From Megaustenia siamemsis (Eukaryota; Mollusca; Gastropoda; Stylommatophora; Ariophantidae), in the NCBI GenBank assembly GCA_032433765.1, contig JAVIAB010000024.1, positions 14,132,126 through 14,196,125 of the forward strand: DNA of 64,000 nt. Direction: 5' to 3'. Within the stretch, counting starts at the first letter, position 1. Each line of letters opens with the position of its first letter. The notes beneath the pieces were generated by a model, which was not told the origin of the DNA, did no database searches, and worked only from the letters and a program-made list of their open reading frames with translations. Below are positions 53,201-63,845 of the stretch, one piece after another. The position numbers were made by a program, and so were the translations under genes.

Positions 53201-55600
53201 TCGCTGTAAAGCATAGATCTTCAACAAACACTAGGAGCTCGCTGCAAAGCATAGATCTTCAACAAACACTCGGAGCTCGCTGTAAAGCATAGATCTTCAA
53301 CAAACACTCGGAGCTCACTGTGAAGCATAGATCTTCAACAAACACTCGAGGCACCCAGTGAAGCATAGATTTTCAACAAACACTCTGAGCTCCCTGTGAA
53401 GCATAGATGTTCAACAAACACTCGGAGCTCCCTGTGAAGCATAGATCTTCAACAAACACTCTGAGCTCCCTGTGAAGCATAGATCTTCAACAAACACTCG
53501 GAGCTCCCAGTGAAGCATAGATCTTCAACAAACACTCGGAGCTGCCAGTGAAGCATAGATCTTCAACAAACACTCGGAGCTCCCAGTGAAGCATAGATCT
53601 TCAACAAACACTCGGAGCTCCCTGTGAAGCATAGATCTTCAACAAACACTCGGAGCTCCCAGTGAAGCATAGATCTTCAACAAACACTCGGAGCTGCCAG
53701 TGAAGCATAGATCTTCAACAAACACTCGGAGCTCCCAGTGAAGCATAGATCTTCAACAAACACTCGGAGCTCCCTGTGAAGCATAGATCTTGAACAAACA
53801 CTCAAAGCTCGCTGTGAAGCATAGATTTTCAACAAACACTCGGAGCTCGCTGTGAAGCATAGATCTTCAACAAACAATCGGAGCTCGCTGTAAAGCATAG
53901 ATCTTCAACAAACACTCGGAGCTGCCAGTGAAGCATAGATCTTCAACAAACACTCGGAGCTGCCAGTGAAGCATAGATCTTCAACAAACACTCGGAGCTC
54001 CCTGTGAAGCATAGATCTTCAACAAAAACTTGGAGCTCACTGTGAAGCATAGATCTTTAGCAAATACTCGGAGCTCCCTGTGAAGCATAGATCTTCAACA
54101 AACACTCTGAGCTCCCTGTGAAGTATATATCTTCAACAAACACTCGGAGCTCCCAGTGAAGCATAGATCTTTAACAAACACTCGGAGCTCCCTGTGAAGC
54201 ATAGATCGTCAACAAACACTCTGAGCTCCCTGTGAAGCATATATCTTCAACAAACACTCGGAGCTCCCTGTGAAGCATAGATCTTCAACAAAAAATCGGA
54301 GCTCCCAGTGAAGCATAGATCTTCAACAAACACTCGGAGCTGCCAGTGAAGCATAGATCTTCAACAAACACTCGGAGCTCCCTGTGAAGCATAGATCTTC
54401 AACAAACACTCAAAGCTCGCTGTGAAGCATAGATCTTCAACAAACACTCGGAGCTAGCTGTAAAGCATAGATCTTCAACAAACACTCGGAGCTCACTGTA
54501 AAGCATAAATCTTCAACAAACACTCGGAGCTCGCTGTAATGCATAGATCTTCAACAAACACTCGGAGCTCGCTGTAGAGCATAGATCTTCAACAAACACT
54601 TTGAGCTCGCTGTAAAGCATATATTTTCAACAAACACTCGGAGCTGGCTGTGAAGCATAGATCTTCAACAAACACTCAGAGCTCGCTGTAAAGCATAGAT
54701 CTTCAACAAACACTAGGAGCTCGCTGCAAAGCATAGATCTTCAACAAACACTCGGAGCTCGCTGTAAAGCATAGATCTTCAACAAACACTCGGAGCTCAC
54801 TGTGAAGCATAGATCTTCAACAAACACTCGAGGCACCCAGTGAAGCATAGATCTTCAACAAACACTCAGAACTCCCAGTGAAGCATAGATCTTCAACAAA
54901 CACTTGGAGCTCACAGTGAAGCATAGATCTTCAACAAACACTCGGAGCTCCCAGTGAAGCATAGATCTTCAACAAACACTCGGAGCTCCCAGTGAAGCAA
55001 AGATCTTCAACAAACACTCGGAGCTCCCAGGTGAAGCATAGATCTTCAAAAAACACTCTGAGCTCCCTGTGAAGCATAGATCTTCAAAAAACACTTGGAG
55101 CTCCCAGTGAAGTATATATCTTCAACAAACACTCGGAGCTCCATGTGAAGCATAGATCTTTAACAAACACTCGGAGCTCCCTGTGAAGCATAGATCTTCA
55201 ACAAACACTCGGAGCTCCCTGTAAGCATAGATCTTCAACAAACACTCGGAGCTCTCTGTAAAGCATAGATCTTCAACAAACACTTTGAGCTCCCTGTTAA
55301 GCATAGATCTTCAACAAACACTTGGAGCTCGCTGTGAAGCATAGATCTTCAACAAACACTCGGAGCTCCCTGTGAAGCATAGATCTTCAACAAACACTTT
55401 CAGGTCACTGTGAAGCACAGATCTTCACCAAACACTTTCAGCTCCCAGTGAAGCACAGATCTTCACCAAACACTTTCAGCTCCCTGTGAAGCACAGATCT
55501 TCACCAAACACTTTCAGCTCCCAGTGAAGCACAGATCTTCACCAAACACTTTCAGCTCCCTGTGAAGCACAGATCTTCACCAAACACTTTCAGCTCACTG
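50250..55600 (-). repeat. 38-bp satellite from LINE-delta 3' end, ~140 units
   Basis: Unit: AGCTCCCTGTGAAGCATAGA followed by TCTTCAACAAACACTCGG. The left edge (TTCTTTCTTCAACTTTTCAG, 50258-50278) is the LINE-delta tail; the right edge joins the rest of a LINE-delta (55600-55960). The array is thus inside one LINE copy, made of its terminal VFVEDLC codons. Right-edge units (55390-55600) keep CACTTTC like the LINE; most others have CACTCGG. Higher order: about 50390-52375 recurs at +2,962 bp, and 50937-51890 also recurs at +1,481. Confidence 0.95.
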
Positions 55601-55962
55601 TGAAGCTTACGTCTTCAACAAACAAATTCCAAACCGTTCAGTTTGGGTCATCTTCTTGTGATCATTCCATATCTTCTCTCTCCATTATCCTCATCACTGT
55701 AGCTACCTTCAACCTTCTCGAAGTATATTTTGGCCTCCTCTATGTCTCTCCTACTCGTGGCTTCTAAAAATTGGCTTGTCGTGCATTGGTTCCCGCATGT
55801 TTCCTATCCAGTACATCTGTCTTCGTAAAATATCTTTGTCCATAGGTGTGTGTCGCGTACTTTTCCATGACTCTCTATTGTGCACTCTGTGGTATGTACT
55901 CTTCTGGGATGTTATCGTCGTGCTGTTCTTGTGCTTCATTAACGTTTATCAGGAGAACATAA
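55600..55962 (-). mobile_element. LINE-delta body flanking the satellite
   Basis: Diverged minus copy: after the last unit come CAAATTCCAAACCGTTCAG, GATCATTCCATATCTTCTC and a frame with WKSTRHTPMDKDILRRQMYW, IGNMREPMHDKPIF. It parallels [25 protein letters not shown] of the 40-kb copy and supplies the 5' side of the LINE from which the satellite expanded. Confidence 0.85.
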
Positions 55963-56039
55963 TTTATAGACAGCTATAAATGGGCATAATTTATAGACAA
56001 CTATAAATGGACACATCTACAATTTGGAAGATAATATGA

Positions 56040-56416
56040 ATATATGTCACACGTATGCTGAGGTTAGATATGTCACACATCACACATATGCTGAGATGAG
56101 ATATGTCACACATATGCTGAGATGAGATATGTCACACATATGCTGAGATGAGATATGTCACACATATGCTGAGATGAGATATGTCACACATATGCTGAGA
56201 TGAGATATGTCACACATATGCTGAGATGAGATATGTCACACATATGCTGAGATGATATATGTCACACATATGCTGAGATGAGATATGTCACACATATGCT
56301 GAGATGATATATGTCACACATATGCTGAGATGATATATGTCACACATATGCTGAGATGATATATGTCACACATATGCTGAGATGAGATATGTCACACATA
56401 TGCTGAGATGAGATAA
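56040..56416. repeat. 26-bp minisatellite (ATATGTCACACATATGCTGA)
   Basis: About 14 units of ATATGTCACACATATGCTGA plus GATGAG; some units have GATGAT. CACATATG forms a short palindrome in each unit. Confidence 0.92.
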
Positions 56417-56561
56417 CAGGAGAATTCCAAAACAGGCTCCTCTATGACAAACATTAGGATACAGAAAAGAGGCAGACCTAGAGAGACACTTACCATAACA
56501 TTTATAAGAGAGGCACAGTTGGCAGGCGGAAGCCTCGAAAGGTCAAGAAAGGATAAGAGAT

Positions 56562-56750
56562 TCCGGGTTCACCCAGCCTTAAAGGGGTATCGGATTTTTT
56601 TTCTAGGAAAGTAAAGCTACACGTGCGTAATACCGACCATCTTACCCCAAAAATCATGCGCTGAAGATCTTTAGGTTTATGGTCCCTAACACCATAATCC
56701 CTATACGCCACTTGGCGTGACGGGGCTCTTCACTTATTTTGTATTTTTTT
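56562..56750 (+). mobile_element. SINE-A, 5'-truncated
   Basis: Starts at CGGGTTCACCCAGCC, lacking both pol III boxes; ends CCACTTGGCGTGACGGGGCT then CTTCACTTATTTTG and a T-run. Confidence 0.85.
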
Positions 56751-56777
56751 TTTAAACTTTGTGCAGTTGGCGAGCAT

Positions 56778-57960
56778 CATCATCATCATGTGCCGTACCG
56801 GTTGGCGTTGGCGATCATGTCCTTCCACAATCTGCTATCCACAGTGCATCGTATGAGTTCTGTTGTTGACTGTTTTCCATGCCATGACATCAAGCTATCC
56901 AGTATTTTCTCTCTTTGTCGTCCGCGATCTCTCTTTCCTTTTATTTTGCCAGTTGTAACCAAGTATTCCAACTTTCCTCTTCTCATGATATGCCCAAAAA
57001 ATGTTGATTGCTTCTTTCTGATGTTTTTTTAAGAGCTCCCTTTTTGTGTTGGCCTCTTTGAGTACTTTCTCATTGGTTTTTTAACTGTACAGGGAACTTT
57101 CAACATTTTTCTGAGAAATCCCATCTCTGTGGCCTCTAATCGTCTTTTCATTTGTTCGTCTATTGTCCATGATTCGCTTCCATAGGTCAGAATTGGTTCT
57201 ATATAGCATCGATGAACACTCTTTCTCATTTCTATTGACATAGATTTGTTGCATAAGATATTTTTCATTTTCTGAAATGCTATTTTGGCCTGAGCTATTC
57301 TGCTTTTTATTTCTGTGGTGCATCTTCCATCTGATGTTATCACTGTGACCAAGTATTTCAAACGTTGCACTTGTTTCAGATTTGTCCTGTTTATTTTTAT
57401 GCTGCATGATGGTGATGATTGTTTCTTCGATATAACCGTTACTTCTGTTTTCTTACTATTCAGACTGAGACCTTTCTTGTTGCTTTCTTTTACTATTATA
57501 TCTATCATTTCTTGTAGCTCATTCTCTGTCTCTGCTATTAAGACTGTGTCATCCGCATATCGTAAATTATTTATGTTGTGACCGTTGACTTCAATTCCTT
57601 TTTTGTCTACTATTGATCTCATAATATGTTCGCTGTAAAGTGAAAACAAATCCGGTGACAGAACACAGCCTTGTCTGACTCCTTGTTTTATAAATTGAAA
57701 TTGTCCTGTTTGGTTGTTAATTCGTATAGCTGCTGTTTGTTGCCAGTACATGTTTTTTTTATGATTCGCAGATCCTTGCCATCAATGTTTAATTTCTCCG
57801 GCATATTGATTATTTCCACATGCTTTACTTTGTCAAATGCTTTCGTGTAGTCTATAAAGCACATATATAGATCTTTCTTTACCTCTATAGATCTTTCTAT
57901 CAATGTTCTTAAGATGTATATTGCATTATTGGTACCCTTTCCTTCCACAAATCCACATTA
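56778..57960 (-). mobile_element. LINE-beta, longest RT copy, 9-bp TSD
   Basis: GGCGAGCAT at 56769-56777 and 57961-57969 bounds this minus copy. From its truncated 5' end: EGKGTNNAIYILRTLIERS, DLYMCFIDYTKAFDKVKH (motif A with its Asp), GVRQGCVLSPDLF (motif B region), LRYADDTVLIAETENEL (motif C, intact YADD), KGLSLNSKKTEV (motif D), LKYLVTVITSDG, EMGFLRKMLKVP, GKIKGKRDRGRQREKILDSL, end LWKDMIANANRYGT, then (ATG)n. Frameshifts near 57720 and 57040. It lacks the endonuclease. Confidence 0.95.
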
Positions 57961-57969
57961 GGCGAGCAT

Positions 57970-58566
57970 AGACTCATGAAATAAGATGGAAGATTTGGCC
58001 CAGAATAGCGGTGAGTGGCAACACCACTAGTCCAATGTGATGTCATACGGGGCTGGAGTGATCAAGATAACGGTACACAAGATCAAAGAATGGAATGACA
58101 AATAATACAAGATTCAAGGACACACTAAAAATGCACTGAAACGTTATATTAACCATGCAGCTATTCCGTATTTGACTGCAGTGAACTGCACGTTATCTCA
58201 TTCCTTTGATAGATTATGTCTTGTCCGATATTTCATGTCTAGACAAACTGCCGGCTGACTCTTGTTAATGGGATCAACCATACAATAACCTGCAGGCCTT
58301 TGGATAAATCATCTCATGAGGGCGTGTTTATACTCTTCTGGTAAAGTGGTCTAGCTATGCACTTCTGTTGATGTGATACCAGCCTGCATGTTGGTGGGAA
58401 GGGAGATCACTCGGCGTACTTTGGATGGTCCGTTTTACTAGAGAAGACAGGCTGGTCTGGACGATGCTTGGCAGAAACACATTGAATGGGGGACAACTCA
58501 CTGGCAACTCGTAAATGTCTTAAGTGGTTGGCTCAAACAGATCAGACCTCTATAAATGTGTTAAAT
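57970..58566. other. No recognisable feature
   Basis: Unique-looking sequence without coding signal. Confidence 0.4.
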
Positions 58567-59152
58567 GTTCATCATCATCAAGTACCATGCCTGCTGACGT
58601 AGATGATCATGTCTCTCCACAACTTTCGATCTCGGCAGCTATTTATCATTTCTATTGTTGACCTTCTCTCAAGCCATTCTCTTAAGCTGTCTGTTATTTT
58701 TTTTCTCTTTGCTTCCCTCTATCTCTTCGTCCCTCAATTTTTCCAGTTGTTACAATATATTCCAGTTGTTCTCTTCTCATTACATGGCCAAAAAATGATG
58801 ATTGTTTCTTCCTAATATTGGAAATTATCTCTCTCTTTGCTTTGACCTCTCTCAGAACATCTTCAGTGCTCTTTGTTAGCTGCCCATAATATTCTCAACA
58901 ATCTTCTGTAAAACCACATTTCTACAGACTCCTGTGATTTTCTTGTCTGTTGTCTTATTGTCCATGATTCGCACCCATATGTTAAGACTGGCTCTACATA
59001 ACATTTAAGAACTCTTTTTTTTTTTGTTTCTATTGTCAAAAATGGATTACATAGTATCTTCCTAATTTTTTGGAAAGGTGCTTTTGCCTGAGCCTTTCTG
59101 TATCTCACCTCTTTTGTACATCTTCCGTCTGAGGTTAACAAAGTTCCCAGTT
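58567..59152 (-). mobile_element. LINE-alpha, C-terminal fragment
   Basis: Minus copy: CATCATCATCAAGTACC at left, RKAQAKAPFQKIRKILCNPF, VLTYGCESWTIRQQTRKSQE, MWFYRRLLRIL and upstream LGTLLTSDGRC. Same 5' truncation point (near KYLGT) as several other copies. No duplication found. Confidence 0.87.
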
Positions 59153-59489
59153 CAAGATAAAATATCAATAACAAGATCATAACATAAACCACATTCCAGG
59201 AAAATGTTTTTTCCAAGAAACTGCTTCTCGTGTTCAACCAACCTCCATCATTTGAACTTCAAGGTTCAGCACTAGGTTAACAGTATAGTTTGTCTTGTTT
59301 TCCTATTAATTTACCTGTTCCATTCTATTTTATGTGTGTTTTACTGTACAATGCAGTTCTACCCATGGCCCTGCTTAGTATTTCATTTTTGTTGTTGTTG
59401 GTATATTTGATATTTGTTCTTATCTTTTAGGTTCAGGACAGGTCGAGGTGGATAACAAATCTTAACATTATCAAACTATCTTAACTAAT
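59153..59489. other. No recognisable feature
   Basis: Unique-looking; short GTT repeats at 59388-59402. Confidence 0.4.
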
Positions 59490-60034
59490 CTTTAGGATCA
59501 GATCAGATAACTATCTTCAGGATCAGATAACTATCTTTAGGATCAGATAACTATCTTCAGGATCAGATAACTATCTTCGGGATCAGATAACTATCTTCGG
59601 GATCAGATAACTATCTCCAGGATCAAATAACTATCTCCAGGATCAGATAACTATCTCCAGGATCAAATAACTATCTCCAGGATCAGATAACTATCTTCAG
59701 GATCAGATAACTATCTTCAGGATCAGATAACTATTTTCGGGATCAGATAACTATCTTCAGGATCAGATAACTATCTTTAGGATCAGATAACTATCTTCAG
59801 GATCAGATAACTATCTTCAGGATCAGATAACAATCTTCAGGATCAGATAACTATCTCCAGGATCAGATAACTATCTCCAGGATCAGATAACAATCTTCAG
59901 TATCAAATAACTATCTCCAGGATCAGATAACTATCTCCAGGATCAGATAACTATCTTCAGGATCAAATAACTATCTTCAGGATCAAATAACTATCTCCAG
60001 GATCAGATAACTATCTTCAGGATCAAATAACTAT
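59490..60034. repeat. 20-bp minisatellite (GATCAGATAACTATCTTCAG), ~27 units
   Basis: Exact 20-bp period. Variable positions are TTC/TCC/TTT before AG and CAGAT/CAAAT. Confidence 0.94.
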
Positions 60035-60242
60035 ATAAATCTACTTAAAGATGATGTCTTTATAATGGATTGTGGCAAAGTCTCGCCGTGACGTCAAACT
60101 GCTTCGAAGTCTGGCCAGCTGCTCCCAATCTCACACAAAATCCTGGTCTCTCGTTAAAATATGATCACATGGTCACGAACTGCAGGAAATTACCTCAAAC
60201 TGTGAGGAGACAACCTATCTACCTGTCCCTTAAGTTCTAAGA

Positions 60243-60672
60243 TTATGGTTATAGTTAGCCGAGAGCCCCGACATCAATGTAAACGTCTTATAATCCATAA
60301 TTGCTCAACCGCCCGTGCCAGTGGAATCATCCGAATTAAAACTCATCTCTTTAAAGGATCCAAACAAAGAAAGACATCTTCAGTCCCCATCATAGCAGCT
60401 ACAGCATACGCCAAAATACATAAGGTCAAACGGCATCGAAGGTGAACGCATCTGAACTGTCCTTTGTCGTACGATATCATTTATCGTAGGCAATCGGAAT
60501 ATCGAAACACGATCCGGATGAAAAACACAGCTCCTGGTGTCCACAGAGCATTAAACTCAGTAGCTCCTACAGCAAGCCGGAATTGGAACATGAGGAAAAT
60601 GAAACAAGGAACACTTTTCAGACTGAGCCTCAATGGCTCCTGTCACCTTTCCACCATATTGACCGGAATTTC
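60243..60672 (+). mobile_element. Repeat G (copy 3)
   Basis: GATTATGGTTATAGTTAGCC, CAACCGCCCGTGCCAGTGGA, CCCCATCATAGCAGCTACAG and GAACACTTTTCAGACTGAGC, colinear with 29.8-30.4 kb. A 66-codon frame (60245-60445) is open but unlike known families. Confidence 0.75.
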
Positions 60673-60828
60673 GTTCTAAGATTCTTCTTCTTTTCTTCTT
60701 CTACCTTTCAGCTCCCTGTGGAGCATAAGTCTTCAACAAACATTTTTCCAGTCGTTCTGTTTCTTGCCATTCTTTTAAGATCAATCTATGTCTTCCCCAT
60801 CATCTTCATCTCTGCTTCTGTCTTGCGT
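60673..60828 (-). mobile_element. LINE-delta, 3'-terminal fragment in repeat G
   Basis: TTCTTCTTCTACCTTTCAGC, GGAGCATAAGTCTTCAACAA, CCAGTCGTTCTGTTTCTTGC and CTATGTCTTCCCCATCATC, the LINE-delta terminus in minus orientation. Confidence 0.85.
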
Positions 60829-61299
60829 CATGCATCTCTTAGACAGAGAGCCTTTATCTTTCCTGGATGGTGGATTTACTTTTATTCTTTTCTTTGACTT
60901 GTTCATGTTTGTGAAGTTTTTACGGCTTATTTTTTTTTTACAGTATAGGATAGCCAGTCCCATGCCTAACCCTCCTTTCTCGCCTCTTACGAACATGCCT
61001 GGTAGGGTACAGCGCTGCTATTCTTTACTCCCCTTTCGGGCCCCGGCAGCGCACGGACGACGTTCTAATGTTAATTTCCTTATAATGACACACTACATGT
61101 GTATTCCCGATCTTCTATTTTGTATGACTTGTCAACTAAACTATAGAACACAGCTTGAATCCACATTGCTGCTAATCGTTCAACTTGCCGAAGCGAAGCA
61201 TAGACCCAAACTTCAAGAGCTGCAGATAAAAATTACAAGCTATGGAGATGAAATGTTATTATAAGGTTTTTGATATCTCTTAGATCATATTATATCAGA
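60829..61299. other. Unique-looking; no convincing gene
   Basis: A 158-codon plus frame (60788-61264) runs in from the LINE-delta fragment; its central part (RIASPMPNPPFSPLTNMPGR) has no match I recognise and no splice context. Treated as non-coding. Confidence 0.35.
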
Positions 61300-61500
61300 T
61301 CAAAGCAGATGGTGCTCGTAAACCCGGGAGGGCCGACCATCTAACGGCAGAATCCCCCTACAGAAAAGACAATCTGCTACCTTGCAGGAATATTTGGGAC
61401 AATAAAAGGCTAAGGAAAGCAAATCTGAATTAAATGCTGGCAGAAATCGGATGCACTGGGCCATTGGCGCAGAACATAGTGCAACGTTCTAACATGTGCT
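61300..61500 (+). mobile_element. Repeat F, body (copy 1)
   Basis: AGATGGTGCTCGTAAACCCG, GGGAGGGCCGACCATCTAAC, AATCCCCCTACAGAAAAGA and GCACTGGGCCATTGGCGCAG match the complement of 63.63-63.84 kb. Class unknown; possibly part of the RNase H LINE whose tail follows the array. Confidence 0.82.
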
Positions 61501-62275
61501 CAGTCAGAGAGGATCTAATGGACTTTAATTATGGGGCTCTGTCTGTGGAGTCCCCCCAGTCAGAGTGGATCTAATGGACTTTAATTACGGTGTTCTGTCT
61601 GTGGAGTCCCCCCAGTCAGAGTGGATCTAAGGGACTTTAATTACGGTGTTCTGTCTGTGGAGTCCCCCCAGTCAGAGTGGATCTAATGGACTTTAATTAC
61701 GGTGTTCTGTCTGTGGAGTCTCCCCAGTCAGAGTGGATCTAATGGACTTTAATTACGGTGTTCTGTCTGTGGAGTCCCCCCAGTCAGAGTGGATCTAAGG
61801 GACTTTAATTACGGTGTTCTGTCTGTGGAGTCCCCCAGTCAGAGTGGATCTAATGGACTTTAATTACGGTGTTCTGTCTGTGGAGTCCCCCCAGTCAGAG
61901 TGGATCTAATGGACTTTAATTACGGTGTTCTGTCTGTGGAGTCTCCCCAGTCAGAGTGGATCTAATGGACTTTAATTACGGTGTTCTGTCTGTGGAGTCT
62001 CCCCAGTCAGAGTGGATCTAACGGACTTTAATTACGGTGTTCTTTCTGTGGAGTCTCCCCAGTCAGAGTGGTTCTAAGGGACTTTAATTACGGTGTTCTG
62101 TCTGTGGAGTCCACCCGGTCAGAGTGGATCTAACGGACTTTAATTATGGGGCTCTGTCTGTGGAGTCTCCCTAGTCAGAGTAGATCTAACGGACTTTAAA
62201 TACGGTGTTCTGTCTGTGGAGTCCCCCCAGTCAGAGTGGATCTAACGGACTTTAATTATGGTGCTCTGTCTGTGA
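61497..62275. repeat. 56-bp minisatellite grown from repeat F, ~14 units
   Basis: Units: CAGTCAGAGTGGATCTAATG, GACTTTAATTACGGTGTTCT, GTCTGTGGAGTCCCCC. The period is 56 bp at 61501, 61557 and 61613. The homologous single unit in repeat F copy 2 (complement of 63588-63650) is not duplicated. Edge units at each end carry ATGGGGCTCT or ATGGTGCTCT. Confidence 0.93.
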
Positions 62276-62475
62276 AGCCCCCCCCCCACCTCAGGCAGGT
62301 GGAGTGCAGGGTCCCATGCCTTGAAGGGGTACACAGACCTGAAAAGGACAATGTGGTCCACACCCACCTCCCTGAGAGAGAAAATATACGGGCAACCGAC
62401 TTAAACAGACAACTGCCTTCATAAGAAAGTCCGGAATCGTACTCTTAATGAGCCATGATCGCATAAGAAGAAGAA
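62276..62475 (+). mobile_element. 3' end of the RNase H LINE/repeat F element
   Basis: ACACAGACCTGAAAAGGACA and GTGGTCCACACCCACCTCCC match 45293-45340, after the RNase H fragment. ACTTAAACAGACAACTGCC and AAGAAAGTCCGGAATCGTAC follow; the latter also ends repeat F copy 2. A C-run (62277-62288) lies at the array junction. Confidence 0.78.
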
Positions 62476-62960
62476 AGAAAAGACCATATCACAAAACAAA
62501 AAAGTTCACAAAAAGATATAACATATAAACGGAAGACAAAACTAAGACATTTTTTCGAGATGAACCAACACTTTAAAATAAAACTGTTAACACTAGAATA
62601 TTAAAAAGTGATTGATTCTGTTAACAAGAAACAAAATTACTAAATAAATTACACAATGTACAAAGTAATCAAACCGAATACAATATACAAAGTAACGAAG
62701 CGTCAGAATAATCCGCCAGAAGAACACGTTACCCGGCTTGTTTACTTTCCTCTTAGTTTACATCATACTTGTTGTTTATTGTAATTTTAACAGAAAAATT
62801 CAGAACGATTTTATTAAATATCGGTTAATCCGAATTATTGTCTAGACACGCATTATACTCGGTGTGTGCTCATAGATTAGTAATAACGTTCCTCTTATTT
62901 GCATGTTTGCCTATATTGTTAACTTATTTTATGATTGTGTCAAGTTGAATTCCCGTTTCT
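62476..62960. other. No recognisable feature
   Basis: AT-rich unique-looking sequence. Confidence 0.4.
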
Positions 62961-62971
62961 AACGTCCGGTT

Positions 62972-63452
62972 TCTAACAACAAAACAAATATCAGCAGGGC
63001 TGAAACTAAGAATGGCAAAATCTTACATCTTCTCAATATTCCTGTATGGTGCAGAAACATGGACATTAGACAAGAAAACAGAACAGAAAATTGAAGCCTT
63101 TGAAATGTGGATTTATAGAAGAATAGGTAGAATTGGATGGAAACAAAAGATAACAAACGATAAAGTTTTAAAACAACTGAAAATAAAAAGAGAACTACTA
63201 AATACAATTAAGACAAGACAAATGAAATTTTTGGGGCATGTTAAAAGACAACAGCCTACTAAAAGTTATATTGGAAGGAAAAGTACAAGATAAAAGAGGC
63301 AGAGGCAGACCAAGGCTAACATGGACGAGTAACATCAAAAGATGGTCAAGTCAATCTATGACAGCCTGCACCATCAAAGCAAGAAACAGAGTAGAATGGC
63401 GATCCATGGTAGCCAACCTTCGTTGCTGAGAAGGCACACGATGATGATGATG
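62972..63452 (+). mobile_element. LINE-gamma, C-terminal copy with TSD
   Basis: YGAETWTLDKKTEQKIEAFE, MWIYRRIGRIGWKQKITNDK, RQMKFLGHVKRQQPTKSYIG and, after a frameshift, KRGRGRPRLTWTSNIKRW, ending SMVANLRC and (GAT)n. AACGTCCGGTT (62961-62971) and AACGTACGGTA (63453-63463) are an 11-bp duplication with two mismatches. Confidence 0.88.
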
Positions 63453-63483
63453 AACGTACGGTATTTCCCGTTTCTAATTTTAT

Positions 63484-63514
<31 letters not shown>

Positions 63515-63845
63515 GATAATGTCTCAATCAGAGTAGGATTCCGGACTCTCACATAAAGTCAGCTCTCAGGTTAAGTGTGTTGATCGCCCCCACAGACAGA
63601 ACATCACAATTAGAGTCTGCCAGATCCACACTCATTGAACACCCGTTAAAATGTTGCACTGTGTTCTGCGCCAGTGGCCCAGTGCATTCAATCTCAGCCA
63701 GCTTTTTATTCAAGTTTGCTTTCCCTCGCCTTTGATTGTCCCCAATCTTCCTGCAAGGCAGCAGATGATCTTTTCTGTAGGGGGATTCTGCCCTTAGATG
63801 GTCGGCCCTCCCAGGTTTACGAGCACCATCTGCCCGAGTCACTAG
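63484..63845 (-). mobile_element. Repeat F (copy 2), with (GA)n tail
   Basis: Minus copy with the single unexpanded unit, then GACTTTATGTGAGAGTCCGG and GATAATGTCTCAATC complement, ending in (TC)n (63484-63512), i.e. a (GA)n tail in sense. The 97-codon frame 63549-63842 is open but unrecognised. Confidence 0.82.

Noticed and set aside
50250..55600. CRISPR-like array of 38-bp repeats
   Set aside because: Units are contiguous with no unique spacers, derive from a LINE end, and the genome is clearly eukaryotic.
60788..61264. 158-codon frame as a host gene
   Set aside because: Starts in a LINE-delta fragment, has no recognisable domain and no splice signals.
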